From Diploptera punctata (lineage: Eukaryota; Arthropoda; Insecta; Blattodea; Blaberidae): a DNA stretch of 64,000 nucleotides. The translations under genes and the position numbers were made by a program. The notes beneath the pieces are model-generated. The model saw nothing but the letters and a program-made list of their open reading frames with translations, made no database searches and had not been told where the DNA came from. Positions 22,815-33,017 of this stretch are shown piece after piece. The stretch is from the NCBI GenBank assembly GCA_030220185.1, contig JASPKZ010004202.1, positions 3,087,001-3,151,000 of the forward strand, in the 5' to 3' direction. The stretch's first letter is position 1; each line of letters begins with the position of its first letter.

Positions 22815-23000
22815 GCAAAAAGGATGATGATGGCCGGATGATTTCCAGGAACCTTTGGGCCCTAACCTTCCTGACATTTGTCTTATAGGTGAGGAAAAAC
22901 CCCGAAAAAACCTCACCCAGGAGTCTGTCCCGACCGGGAATCGAACCTGGGCCCGCTGCGTGACAAGGCACCACTCTACCTCGAGACCACAGCGGTAGAC
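22815..23000 (-). mobile_element. SINE-1 copy c, 3'-truncated
   Basis: Reverse-oriented head and middle of SINE-1 (GTCTACCGCTGTGGTCTCGA, GGTTCGATTCCCGGTC). The tail after the CAT-rich tract is missing. Confidence 0.85.
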
Positions 23001-23013
23001 TATAGCCTATATA

Positions 23014-23071
23014 TGGTATGATAAGAAAAATATATCCCATCCAGGCATTTATTTTTCTTATCATACCATAT
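23014..23071. repeat. Short hairpin, tRNA-cassette deletion derivative
   Basis: Two arms, TGGTATGATAAGAAAAATA and its complement, flank about 20 bp ending ATCCAGGCA. The right arm and downstream sequence to TTAA match 28042-28098, next to a tRNA-like core with the same CCAGGCA end. It therefore looks like the cassette with the tRNA-like core deleted. Confidence 0.7.
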
Positions 23072-23095
23072 TAAGCTTGCATTGCTCAATGTTAA

Positions 23096-23315
23096 CCCTT
23101 GAATTAAAAATGTATCTTATTGGATACATGGATTTAATTTATTTAATATTGTTTTTAGATCAATGAAAAGGCAAACAAGTAAAAATTACTTAAATTCATG
23201 TCAAATTACGCAATAATGTATAATAATAACACAGTTTAACATGAATTTATTTTCCTTGCGGTCCGGAACATTTAAATAACTGGCACTAGAAAATATTGTA
23301 TTGACGATTTAAGGG
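23096..23315 (-). mobile_element. piggyBac-like MITE P2, 220 bp
   Basis: TTAA flanks both ends (23092-23095 and 23316-23319). The ends are CCCTTGAATT... and ...GATTTAAGGG. The same flanks without the element occur at 28080-28105 (empty site GCTCAATGTTAAACATTTAA). Inner sequence is the reverse of P3. No ORF. Confidence 0.9.
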
Positions 23316-23330
23316 TTAAACATTTAATTA

Positions 23331-23374
23331 TAACACACACACACGCACGCACGCACGCGCACACACACACATAT
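23331..23374. repeat. (CA)n microsatellite
   Basis: CA-rich run with CACG interruptions, between P2 flank and SINE-1 copy d. Confidence 0.9.
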
Positions 23375-23624
23375 CCATTCATAGTAATTCTGCCCGAAGG
23401 CAGGTACTTCACTGCAATCATAGCATTTTCATGCTATGCTTGCAGCTTTACTAGGGAATTGTGTATGTGTGGTAGCATCCCGTTGCTTTCCACACCGGTG
23501 AAGGATGATGGTGATGATGATGATGATGAAGATAAGGATGATGATGATGGCCATATGATTTCGGGGACCGTTACCCGGGCCCGCTACGTGACAAGGCAGC
23601 ACGCTACCTCGAGACCACAGCGGT

Positions 23625-23628
<4 letters not shown>
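23375..23628 (-). mobile_element. SINE-1 copy d, internally deleted
   Basis: Both SINE-1 ends are present, but the segment between the CAT-rich tract and the B box is deleted (GGGGACCGTTACCCGGGCCC joins them). An (AT)n run follows at 23628-23655. Confidence 0.85.
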
Positions 23629-23660
<32 letters not shown>

Positions 23661-24040
23661 AATAGTTTAGAATAATATTATTCTCTCAGTTATGTTGTGA
23701 GGATGCGAAGCATGGGCTCGTACTTTAAGGCAGGAAAAAAGATTACGAGATTTGAGAATAAAGTTGTTTGGAAAATTTTTGAACCAAACAGAGATGAACA
23801 GATATACGAATGGAGAAGGCTACTTAACAGTGAACTACATTGTCTTCATATGAAACCAGAATAAGAACATTTAAGTCTCGAGACTGCGGTGGGCAGGACA
23901 TATGGCAAGACATGTGGGCATGGAAGAAGGGCATGGAAACTTCTTTTATGGAAACGAGAGGAAAAACGCCCAATATATAGGCCAAGAAAGAACTGAGAGA
24001 ATGACATCTGTCATAATTTGAGAGGAAATATATTATACAG

Positions 24041-24851
24041 GTCCACCGCTGTGATCTCTAGGTAGAGTTGTGCCTTGTCACGCTGCGGGCCCGGGTTCGA
24101 TTCCAGCTCGGGACAAGCTCCTGGGTGAGGATTTTTTCGGGATTTTCCTCACCTGTAAGACAAATATCAGGAAGTAGGGCCCACCGTTTGCCGGAAATCA
24201 TCTGGCCATCATCATCATCACCCTTATCATTATCATCATCATCCTTCACCGGTGTGGAAAAACAACGGGAAGCTACCACACCTATAATTCCCTAGTAAAG
24301 CTGCAAAGCATAGCATGAAAATGCTATGATTGCAGTGAAAGACCTGCCCTCGGGCAGAATTACTATTCATTCATTGTGTTCTGCTCAATAGCAGGTGTTT
24401 CACTGCAAACTCAACATTCTCCACTCTTTCCTTAACTCAGCTTTCCATTTTGTATCTGAATACAAACCATTTATTTTAATATTGTCTATCATCTGATGTA
24501 TTTTTCTGCCTCTAACTTTCTTTCCGTTGACCATTCCTTCTAGAGCATCCTTCAGCAGGCAGTTTCTTCTTAGCCAGTGGCCAATCCAATTTCTTTTCCT
24601 GTTCTTTATGAATTCCAGCATTGTTCTTCTTTCACCCACTCTGTCTAGCACATCTTTATTTCTTACTTTGTCTATTTTATACGTTCCATTCTTCTCCATA
24701 TCCACATCTCAAAAGCTTCCAGTCGCTTTTTCATATTCACATCTCAAAAGCTTCCAGTCGCTTTTCGTAATTCCGTCGTAATGTCCAAGTCTCTGAACCA
24801 TACAATGCTACACTTCACACAAAGCACTTCACTATGAGTTACTATGGATGG
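24041..24851 (+). mobile_element. SINE-1 copy e carrying a nested LINE B
   Basis: Head and body at 24041-24366, tail TTACTATGGATGG at about 24838-24850, flanked by TSD atattatacag (24030-24040 and 24852-24862). The SINE tail is split by a LINE B fragment, with TTACTAT repeated on both sides of that fragment. Confidence 0.8.
24367..24833 (-). mobile_element. LINE B fragment
   Basis: The minus strand encodes a 101-residue tail (24400-24705) with VGERRTMLEFIKNRKRNWIG, HWLRRNCLLKDALEG and KVRGRKIHQMIDNIK, typical of the end of a LINE RT protein. A short internal duplication (ATCTCAAAAGCTTCCAGTCG) occurs at about 24704-24765. Inserted in the SINE-1 tail. Confidence 0.75.
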
Positions 24852-24951
24852 ATATTATACAGGGAATAATTGAAAAGAAATTAGCTGAGGTTAGGGATGA
24901 ATGGAGAGCCCAAGTCCGCGCAGTCATGGACCTACAGGTTCGATAGAGTAT

Positions 24952-25312
24952 TTTGGTTTGGAAACATCTTATAACGTAAGGAATGAAATACACCTGATAA
25001 AAAAAGATTGAATTGATAATAATAAGCTGAGAAATGTGTTGGTATTCCTGGAGAGTTAATTAAATACGGAGTAAAAATAATTAGCTACCGAAATATTTGA
25101 ATTGCTAACTTGAAAGAAGCGGAAAATAACAGTGGAATTGAAGATCTTCATGTGAATGTAAAAAATAAAGCTTTAAATATTTACGGATGAAAATGAGTTC
25201 AGAATTCTTTGAATGACGTCAAATGCAAGAAAATTGTTGACTATTAAAATGTGAGATTCACAATAAACTCTATTCCGTCCATCCAATTTATTTTAAATAA
25301 AGTTTATATGAC
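24952..25312. other. Unassigned AT-rich sequence
   Basis: No gene or shared repeat recognised. Confidence 0.4.
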
Positions 25313-25455
25313 GTCGGCAGCGGTGGTCTAGTGGTTAACTTCCTTGGCTCTCGTCCCAAGCGTCGAGGGTTTAAACCCCTTCTGGGTTGATGGATTTTTT
25401 TAGGATGGAAACATCAAAGGAATATTTCCTCCGGCAGGGACCCATGTCTGAATAG
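25313..25455 (+). mobile_element. SINE-5, tRNA-like head
   Basis: The head GGCAGCGGTGGTCTAGTGGT has an A-box-like stretch and GAGGGTTTAAACCCC a degenerate B box. The body contains GGAATATTTCCTCCGGCAGG. The sequence resumes at 26971 after the J1 insertion. Confidence 0.65.
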
Positions 25456-25676
25456 TAGTAGTAGTAGTAGTAGTAGTAGGACTTAATTATACAAAAAGTA
25501 AGATATTTACAATATTATTTACAAATATGGGTCGCACGGGCAGTAAGCCGTACGTGCTGTTGACAGTCCCTTACAATAAAGTAATAATTGGTACTAGTGT
25601 AAAGAAAAATAAACAACAAAAAAGCAATAACATTACAATTACATAAAGAAAACACAATAATATTACAATTAATAAC

Positions 25677-26927
25677 TGACTGATTGTTGACGGTGACGTT
25701 GCACCGTCCAGTGTGCTGCATACTGTTTCCCACTGGGAAACTTGGCAGCAAATTCCTTTTTGGCTATCAAGTAGTGGTTGTGGATTATGTAACCTCAGCC
25801 TTTGGTGACAATGTATTATACCTAACAGGTCTATACCAGAATAATAGTGCAAACCACTATACTTGTAAGAAGGCATCATAAACTACACGCCGCCGGCAAG
25901 CAGAGAGTCCGAAAGCCGGACAGCGTAGAGTGACCCACACACTTCTCAAAGCGAGCGGTCTCGCACCATTATGTGGATGGTCTCTCCTTTTGAGGTTAAC
26001 CTGTAAAACACAGGTTAACCAATCGGCTCATGAAGATGAAACGCTCCATGGGACTAGACAGTTCAGCCAATAAAGGCTGAACATCCCGGAGAATTTCCTC
26101 CCCACGAGCACTTAAGCTACCTATTGGCAATTGCTGGCCCTTAACTTTAGCAGTGCTATTTTCTTGGGTTGTTCTGGAAGCAGTACCAGTCTGTAGAGCT
26201 TGGGTGAAGGAAACTCTTGGATCGACCTTCACACAAGTGAAGGTCTTTCTTCGAGTTGTAGTTACAGTTGGATTTGAAATAGGATCACTTGTGGATGGTT
26301 TCTCTTTTGGATTAGGGATGGGTTTAGCTACCCTGCTATAAGCTTCAAGGGCCGCCTTGAAAGCAGGGCAGCCTCTATAGGACGCCGGGTGACCGGACTC
26401 CTTGCAATTTGCACATTTTAGCAAATTTGTGTCTCTCCGCGCTTCGGACATTAGGGTACAGTCCTTGTGCCCGTGAGGCCCAGCGCAGATAACACAGCGA
26501 GGAGCCCGATTACAGGCAGGAAAGGTATGATTAAATGACTGGCATCGGTAACACTGCTTAAGCCCAGCCCTGGGTCTATATGGTTCTATGGCCACAACAG
26601 TGTACAAGAGACGCTTTAAATCATAAATTTCCAACGCTTTACTGTTGCGTTCTAGTTCTAATATATAGATGGGAAGAGGTATAGCCAAATTATTTTCCGT
26701 TTTAGTGATCTGTTTTACAGTTTTAACTAGGAAACCCAACGCGAGGATTTCCTCTTTAATTTCATCTGGGTCTACAGTTGCTGGCAGTCTCTTTAACACC
26801 ACTTTCAGAGGAAGATCCCTCTTCAGTTGGAAAGTATAGTATTCCCTATTCACGGAAGTAAAATACTCCTTCAACTTGAAGAAATCTTCCAGTGATCGTG
26901 CATAGTAGCGTATTCCTTCAGGAATAC
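25677..26927 (-). mobile_element. ORF1-only retroelement with (CAGT)n tail
   Basis: Bounded by tacaattaataa at 25665-25676 and 26928-26939. In minus orientation: partial ORF1, stop at 25996, ~65 bp spacer, then a 3' segment starting TGCCGGCGGCGTGTAGTTTA, which recurs alone at 31892-32121, ending AATCAGTCAGT. No reverse transcriptase lies between ORF1 and the tail. Confidence 0.75.
25996..26927 (-). CDS. ORF1/gag-like protein with CCHC knuckles
   Basis: The frame is open from the stop at 25996 up to 26952 with no ATG at its upstream end, so the N-terminus is missing or truncated by the insertion. The N-terminal part (LPLKVVLKRLPATVDPDEIK ... ILALGFLVKTVKQIT) resembles the PRE_C2HC domain of arthropod transposon gag-like proteins. 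Three zinc knuckles follow: CYRCQSFNHTFPAC, CVICAGPHGHKDC and CANCKESGHPASYRGC. A Pro/Ser/Thr-rich tail follows. Such ORF1 proteins bind element RNA and form the RNP; this role is inferred. No internal stop in ~300 codons suggests a fairly young insertion or constraint. The usual ORF2 (endonuclease and RT) is absent downstream. Confidence 0.85.
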
Positions 26928-26980
26928 TACAATTAATAATAACACAATAGCATTATACACTAATACTAGAGTCTGAATAG

Positions 26981-27480
26981 TATATTTTAATGCGAGGTTG
27001 GAACTGGTTTTCTTACAGAAGTGAGGATATGATTAATATTCTCGCTATCGCTCGGTTTTTAATTTTCGAGATTCTCTAACACACTTGACAAACGTGCGTT
27101 GTACATTAGTTTTGCGCGATGGTGTTTTCAAAATAATAAATAATAACATCTTTGTTGGAAATATTTGCGTTCATTATAAACAACCGACTAAAGTTAACAG
27201 TGTCGCCAATGTTTATACGGTATCATCTTGTATCTTGTAAGCCAATGCTTCCCTTAACAGATAGGGAAGAATTTGAACCATACTAATTTAGTTACACTTG
27301 TTTTCGTACAGATGTCATTTGTGTGGTCAGTGTTCCTCCTCATACTGACATCTAGGAAACCAAGGTAGTACTAGGACGGGAAAATTCGGTAAATTTTGCT
27401 TAGAGGCCTTTTCATTCAGGGTTAAGGATCTTTTACAAGCCTGAAAATCTTCTAAATGCCGAAAAATAATTTAGTTGAGA
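26981..27480. repeat. Family Y repeat and unassigned sequence
   Basis: About 26985-27210 matches, in reverse, 51945-52190 (shared TTTGTTGGAAATATTTGCGT and CAAACGTGCGTTGTACATTA). The rest, to 27480, is unassigned. Confidence 0.6.
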
Positions 27481-27486
27481 CTACAG

Positions 27487-27665
27487 TAGGCCGTGACACC
27501 AATCTGTTATAAAATGGCGGCAAGTACGAATTTATTGTTTAATATTGTTTCAAGTAAAGTTCAGTTCATTTAAAATGCAGTGATTTGTTTTGTATAATGC
27601 ATATTAACACTATATTTTGGATATATTTTTGTATATACATTGTACGTAGTATACATAAAGGGCAC
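27487..27665 (+). repeat. Family Z repeat fragment
   Basis: Shares TTTCAAGTAAAGTTCAGTTC, TAAAATGCAGTGATTTGTTT and a TACGTAGTATACATAAAGG end with 61976-62100 and, inverted, 12722-12960. Confidence 0.7.
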
Positions 27666-27778
27666 GAGGTAGGTAATATTCAATATTTGATGAAAGACGT
27701 TAGGATGGTGACTGGAAGGATAGAGATGAATGGAAGAAGAGGAGCGAAACTTAATATTGGTCACAGGAAGATGTTGTG

Positions 27779-27784
<6 letters not shown>

Positions 27785-27813
<29 letters not shown>
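27785..27813. repeat. (AT)n microsatellite
   Basis: Uninterrupted AT dinucleotide run. Confidence 0.95.
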
Positions 27814-27815
<2 letters not shown>

Positions 27816-27946
27816 CTAGACGTCGCGAGAACTCTGTCTTCACTGCCATCTAGTAGCTGACTATAACAAGCAAGCAAATTAAAGAGAATATTTTTACCTT
27901 ATAGCAGTGACGCTTTATAGATGTTATATAATGGAGAATATAATAC

Positions 27947-28070
27947 ATATATAAGAAAAATAAGTGTTTGAATTGGATTCGCCTGGTAGTGTAATGGATA
28001 TCACGCTGAGGTACAGACTCAGAGATCCGGGTTCGAATCCCGTCCAGGCATTTATTTTTCTTATCATACC
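27947..28070 (+). mobile_element. tRNA-like cassette 1 with inverted flanks
   Basis: The order is ATAAGAAAAATAAGTG, TTTGAATTGG, ATTC, a tRNA-like core, then TTTATTTTTCTTATCATACC. The outer parts are inverted repeats of each other. The downstream sequence to GCTCAATGTTAAACATTTAA is the empty site of MITE P2. Confidence 0.7.
27980..28050 (+). tRNA. tRNA-like sequence, probably non-functional
   Basis: GCCTGG pairs with CCAGGC in the acceptor. The D arm GTG...CAC, anticodon stem CTGAG/CTCAG with loop GTACAGA, and T loop TTCGAAT are recognisable. The outer acceptor pair and the last T-stem pair are mismatched. The apparent anticodon ACA (28013-28015) is not used by standard insect tRNAs. Its placement in a repeated cassette favours a SINE-like or pseudo-tRNA origin. 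Confidence 0.5.
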
Positions 28071-28110
28071 ATATTAAGCTTGCATTGCTCAATGTTAAAC
28101 ATTTAATTAT

Positions 28111-28130
<20 letters not shown>

Positions 28131-28146
<16 letters not shown>

Positions 28147-28266
28147 ATGAAAAATGAATGCTTGATTCGGGATTTGAACCCGAGTCTCTAAACTCTCTAC
28201 GTTTAGCGCTCTAACGACCTGAGCTACCCAAGAATTCCAACACAAACATACATTTTTCTTATACAT
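28131..28266 (-). mobile_element. tRNA-like cassette 2 with inverted flanks
   Basis: In reverse: TATAAGAAAAATGTATG, TTTGTGTTGG, AATTC, a tRNA-like core (TTGGGTAGCTCAGGTCGTTA, B box GGGTTCAAATCCC), then TTCATTTTTCATATCATA. The outer plan matches cassette 1, but the tRNA-like core is different and its anticodon arm is lengthened. An (AT)n run separates the two cassettes. Confidence 0.7.
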
Positions 28267-28269
28267 GTA

Positions 28270-28990
28270 GTATTCTCAATTCACACAAGAGGTAGCGGAA
28301 ATTTGTTCCGACTGACATCTAGCAGCTAACATAACAGTTAAGCAAATTTATATATATATATATATATAAAGTTGTTAAATAATATCAATATTATCAATTT
28401 ATAATAATATTAAATAATATTAATATTAAAGAGAGAAAGTTATTAATGGCCTAGTACATTGGTAATAAAACTGGTGTCGAACCTGCTACCAAGAGATCTT
28501 AAGTAAAAATTCTAGCCGTTCGGTAATCTGAGTTGAATTTCAACTGGGGCCTTAGTCTGGTTCTCTTCTAACTTCATTTAGGCTCTTGGGACACCAAAAT
28601 GATAATACAGGGTTACTTTGTCTTAACACTCAGGGAACTCTGACGGATTGATTGAAAGGCGTTAATAAATTTACGACACATGTTTTAACAGACATTTTAG
28701 GGTCTATAATAAGATTATTTTTAAGTGTGTCTTTTATCCCCTGTAACATAAATGTCAATATTTGTCCTTTAAGAATTTTTAAAACGCCATTCTGTATTAC
28801 TGTACGTTAATAAGATTTTATGTCATCGCTTCCACTGTGCTGCTTAGATTCCATAGACCAGCGGTTCACAACTTTTTCGACTCGCGAACCCCTTCCACTA
28901 CGATCTGAGTTGGCTGAACCACTGATTTTTAAATATACATACAGTAGATGTTATGAATACATAGAGTTTTTATATAGATATTTAATTATT
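28270..28990. other. Unassigned sequence
   Basis: Contains a short (AT)n run at about 28350-28368 and palindromic AT-rich sequence near 28380-28425. Nothing else recognised. Confidence 0.4.
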
Positions 28991-28999
28991 TTATAGATT

Positions 29000-29620
29000 G
29001 GAAATTTTGAGGAGGTGGCTGATTTCAAATACCTAGGAACAATAATCACAAATAGGAATGAGATGCACAAAGAAATTAAACATAGGCTCAATTCTGGAAA
29101 TGCATGCTATTATGCATTGCAGACACTCTTGATGTCCCAACTCCTTTAAAAAAAACGTTAAACTGAAAATATATAAGACTATTATTCTACCAGTTAAATT
29201 ATATGGGTGCGAAACATGGACTCTTACGTTAAGGGAGGAAAGGAGATTACAAATATTTGAGAATAAAGTTCTTAGGAAAATTTTTGGACCAAAGAGAGAT
29301 GAACAGACAGGTGAATGGAGAAGACTACATAACAACGAACTACATGGTCTTTATAGGAAGCCAGATATAATAAGAACAGTTAAGTCTCGTAGACTGCGAT
29401 GGGCAGGACATGTTGCACGTATGGGGAATCAAAGACTTGCATGGAAGCTTCTTGTAGGAAAGTCTGAGGGAAAACGCCCAGTTGGTAGACCAAGAATGAG
29501 ATGGGAGTAGATTATACAGGGAATGATTGGAAAGCATTAGCTCAGGATAGGGATGTATGGAGAGCTTATGTCCGCGCGGCCATGAACCTATGTGTTCGAT
29601 AGTGCCAGTGAGTAAGTAAG
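29000..29620 (+). mobile_element. LINE A copy 4
   Basis: Carries the RT tail from GGAAATTTTGAGGAGGTGGC to GTGCCAGTGAGTAAGTAAG. The 8 bp TSD tatagatt is at 28992-28999 and 29621-29628. The reading frame is broken by an A insertion near 29150 and by a deletion near 29508 that removes the ENNINYDLREV segment. Confidence 0.85.
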
Positions 29621-29629
29621 TATAGATTA

Positions 29630-30330
29630 TTTTAATTATTCAAGCAAAGTCTGTTAAAATAAGTTTTAGACATGATATAGTTCAGAACAAAATTTCCTTA
29701 GCTAACGGTAAAATCTCTACTTTTACAGTGGAATGTGACTGCTGTTAGGGCTCTGGTATGTAATACAGTTAGAGTGGAAAGTTCAGTCAAGTTTAGGATA
29801 TAACATGGGGGAAGTGAGGGTCTCGGGTCTGTGTGACAACCAGGGGTGCTGATGGGTGAATAAGCTAACATTTTTCTTAATATGTGTCCTGGAATTTTGG
29901 AAAGGGAATCAATTACCTTAACTATTCTAATACTATATTTTCAAGGGATAGTAGAATTTTAAACGATGTAGATTAGGGTAGATTTATTATCCCACATCTC
30001 CCGTTCTCAAACACCAAGGAAGTTAGGTATAAGGTTTCATAATATAAGCTTAGGGTAGTTATTTAGGGCTAGGCTCTTAGGTTTATTTGTAATTATTATA
30101 TTTTAGTAATAAAATAGCTAAATTTTAAGAATCCATTTGTTTATTTCAAAACACGTTTGCATATATACCTGTACTTCTTCACACTAACGCTCGGCTAGAT
30201 AAACACGCTACCAGATTTTCCAAGTCCCGAAGGTCCTTTAAGCCTAAGAAAACCAGCGGTTCATAATAGTAGACATGCATAGAATTTAATTCCAAGCAAA
30301 ATGTTTAATAACCTTAAATTAACTTAACCC
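29630..30330. other. Unassigned sequence
   Basis: No recognisable gene or repeat shared in the window. Confidence 0.4.
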
Positions 30331-30334
30331 TTAA

Positions 30335-30554
30335 CCCTTAAATTGGCAAAACACAAATTTCTTCTATTAGTTATTTAAATGTGGCGGACCGCAGTGAAAA
30401 CGGAATCTTGTTCAACCGTTATTATTAGGTATATTGTATAATTGGACACACATTGAAGTGGTTTCTTTTTGTTCGCTTTTTTCTGATTTATTTAAAATAT
30501 TACATTAATTGAACCAACTGATGTATCCAAGAATATACATTACGAATTTAAGGG
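30335..30554 (+). mobile_element. piggyBac-like MITE P3, 220 bp
   Basis: TTAA at 30331-30334 and 30555-30558. Ends CCCTTAAATTGG and ACGAATTTAAGGG. The same length as P2, with inner AAATGTGGCGGACCGCAGTG in the opposite orientation. No ORF. Confidence 0.85.
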
Positions 30555-30703
30555 TTAAAACGTAAAGTTACTCTAGTTACGGCTTAAAAGTAACACAGCG
30601 TGTAGACCTAGTTGTAGCGATATCTAATGCATTCCTAACGTTGTTACATAACTGTAAATCAGACATTCGCGGTAAATATTAATTTATTGTGGAAATAATG
30701 TGA

Positions 30704-31326
30704 CTATTTAACTCATGCCACAAATGGGAGTCAATGACCAATCACGTTTCAACGAATTCTGTTTTACAACCAATGACAGTCGTGTTTCACCTCGCTCTTT
30801 ATCAATTTCTCTTTATCATCTCCTGCTTTTGTGATAAAGAAAGCTCCTCCTTTTTAATGTTCTGAACAGGTCAAAGCATTATTTTTCTCCAACAAATACA
30901 TTGAATATAGCAAATAATGATAATATTCCTTGATTTTACTGAGTTGTTTACTAAAAAAATAAATGAATAACCCGTAATGTTGATTATGATATATAGTTTG
31001 TTGTGTTTCATTATTTCTCCACTTGGGTACATTCTTACAATATTGCGATCTTATTTGGCAATAAATAATATGATCTAGTTGCAGTGAATGAACATAACCT
31101 CACATTTCTGATTTGTTTTGAAACATCGCCGTCTACATTAAATATATAAATATTTTAAAATAACTATAGTTAAACAATGATTTGTGAGTAAACAGCTTAA
31201 TTTTATTTGTTAAATAGTCCTAACAAATGCCACTCTTGATTTCCAAATTCTCTAGATAAATTCACTCCTCACTTCGTGAGTAGTTAATTTATCGATAATT
31301 TGGAAATCACTCGTGGCATTACTTAT
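30704..31326 (+). mobile_element. Foldback-type element F2
   Basis: Starts CTATTTAACTCATGCC and ends, after a hairpin containing AATTTATCGATAATTTGG, in GTGGCATTACTTAT. TGA precedes the left end, but the right flank does not repeat it clearly. Internally shorter than F1 and F3. Confidence 0.75.
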
Positions 31327-31803
31327 AATAAATTCCCGATGTTACACATATGCAACAAGTGGCATTATAGGGTTAATTTAATTTTATAATAATAATGATG
31401 ATAATAATATAATAATAATAATAATAATAATAATAAGGTCAAACATTTGGCAGTAACGTCACAGTAGATATAGTGAGATGTGATGATGCTGCCACTAATG
31501 ATTATGGGAATTTTTGATTGACACGAGAGAGTTAGCAAAATGTTAAAGCAGGCTGTACCATGGAGAGTGGCTCTGTACGTTATTATTCCATAAATTAACA
31601 TATTGATAGTAAGGCACAGGTGCGAACGTATCCAATATCCGGGTAATGGAGTGTGAGAAGTTGGTAAACACCTCCCACCCCCTCGTGCACGATAGAGATG
31701 TCCAGTTCTACATTACTTCCCTGGCCTGCATTTAACAAATATTATTTCAATCATATTTATATCTAAATTACGATAAAATATTTTACATCTGCAGTTCACT
31801 ATT
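31327..31803. other. Unassigned, with (TAA)n run
   Basis: A (TAA)n tract lies at about 31386-31436. The remainder is unassigned. Confidence 0.4.
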
Positions 31804-31857
31804 TTGCATTACAGGGACTCTTGTAGTCTCAACTCCTTTCAAAAAACGTTAAACTGA

Positions 31858-32842
31858 CTATTTAACTGATGCTCCAAATGGGAATCAATGATGCCGGCGG
31901 CGTAGTTTATGATGCCTTCTTACAAGTATAGTGGTTTGCACTATTATTCTGGTATAGACCTGTTAGGTAAAATACATTGTCACCAAAGGCTGAGGTTACA
32001 TAATCCACAACCACTACTTGATAGCCAAAAAGGAATTTGCTGCCAAGTTTATCCCAGTGGGTAACAGTATGCAGCACACTGGACGGTGCAACGTCACCGT
32101 CAACAATCAGTCAGTCAGTCAGGGAATCAATGACCAATCATATTTCTATGATTTTTGATTTAAAACCAATCACAGTCGTGTTTCGCCTAAACTTTACCAA
32201 CTAAAGTTTATCATAATAAAGAAAGCACCTCCTTTTTAACATTCTGAATAGGTCATATAATTATTTTGCAGTGACTAACTCTCTAAGAAATACGGCTACC
32301 AGATTGTATATATAGTGCATGCATGTCAACATGTAGCGCATACGAGAGATAATATAAAACATTTGTAACAATTGATTATACCACAAAAAAAATAAAGAAC
32401 TCTTTGCACTTTATTAAACGGATTATCTTCCAGGAAATGGCGCAGGAAAATATAACTGACATATTTACATCATATGACATCAAAAATTAATTAATACCTA
32501 TAACGTTGGTTATAAATTTCTCCACTAGGGTGCATTCGTAAACATTGCGATTTTTTGGCAATAAATATCATGATGTGGTTGCAGTGATCAAACAAAAGAA
32601 GCAAATGAAGCGTCCCAATCGTTTCTCATTTGTTTTCAAACATCGCCGTTTACATTACATATATAAATATTTTAAAATAACTATAGTTAAATGATGATTT
32701 GTGAGTAAACAGCTTAATTTCATTCGTTAAATACTCCTAACAAATGCCACTCTTGATTTCCAAATTCTCTAGATAAATTCACTCCTCACTGCATGAGTCG
32801 TGAATTTATCGATAATTTGGAAATCACTCGTGGCATTACTTA
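31858..32842 (+). mobile_element. Foldback-type element F3
   Basis: CTATTTAACTGATGCT start, terminal hairpin and ...GGCATTACTTA end as in F2. TGA at 31855-31857 and 32843-32845 suggests a 3 bp TSD, and removing the element restores LINE A continuity (AAACTGAAAAT). Excluding its SINE insertion it is about 743 bp. Confidence 0.8.
31892..32121 (+). mobile_element. SINE-4 type copy b, 230 bp
   Basis: Begins TGCCGGCGGCGTAGTTTATG and ends in (CAGT)n. TSD gggaatcaatga at 31880-31891 and 32122-32133. Identical in plan to the 3' segment of the ORF1 element at 25677-25927. Confidence 0.85.
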
Positions 32843-33017
32843 TGAAAATCTGTAAAACTGTTATTTTACCAGTTATATTATATGGATGCGAAACATGGAC
32901 TCTTACTTTAAGGGAGGAAAGGAGATTACGAGTGTTTGAGAATAAAGTTCTTAAGAACATTTTTGGACCAAAGAGAGGTGTAGAGACAGGTGAATGGAGA
33001 AGACTACATAACAGTGA

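Larger units (their letters stand above)
23665..24951 (+). mobile_element. LINE A copy, interrupted by SINE-1 and LINE B
   Basis: Strongly decayed LINE A RT tail at 23665-24040 (GATGCGAAGCATGGGCTCGT, GGTGGGCAGGACATATGGC). It resumes at about 24852-24951 with TTATACAGGGAATAATTGAA and ends near TACAGGTTCGATAGAG. The gap is explained by SINE-1 copy e. Confidence 0.8.
25456..26970 (-). mobile_element. J1 LINE 3' UTR copy with nested ORF1 element
   Basis: The 10 bp TSD gtctgaatag is at 25446-25455 and 26971-26980. The minus strand ends in (TAG/CTA)n after the J1 3' UTR (ATGGGTCGCACGGGCAGTAA in plus). The parts of J1 at 25456-25676 and 26928-26970 are joined around an ORF1 element. Only 3' UTR of J1 is present. 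Confidence 0.85.

Noticed and set aside
27980..28050. Functional tRNA gene
   Set aside because: Acceptor and T-stem mismatches, an improbable ACA anticodon, and a repeated cassette context make it a pseudo-tRNA or SINE-like core.
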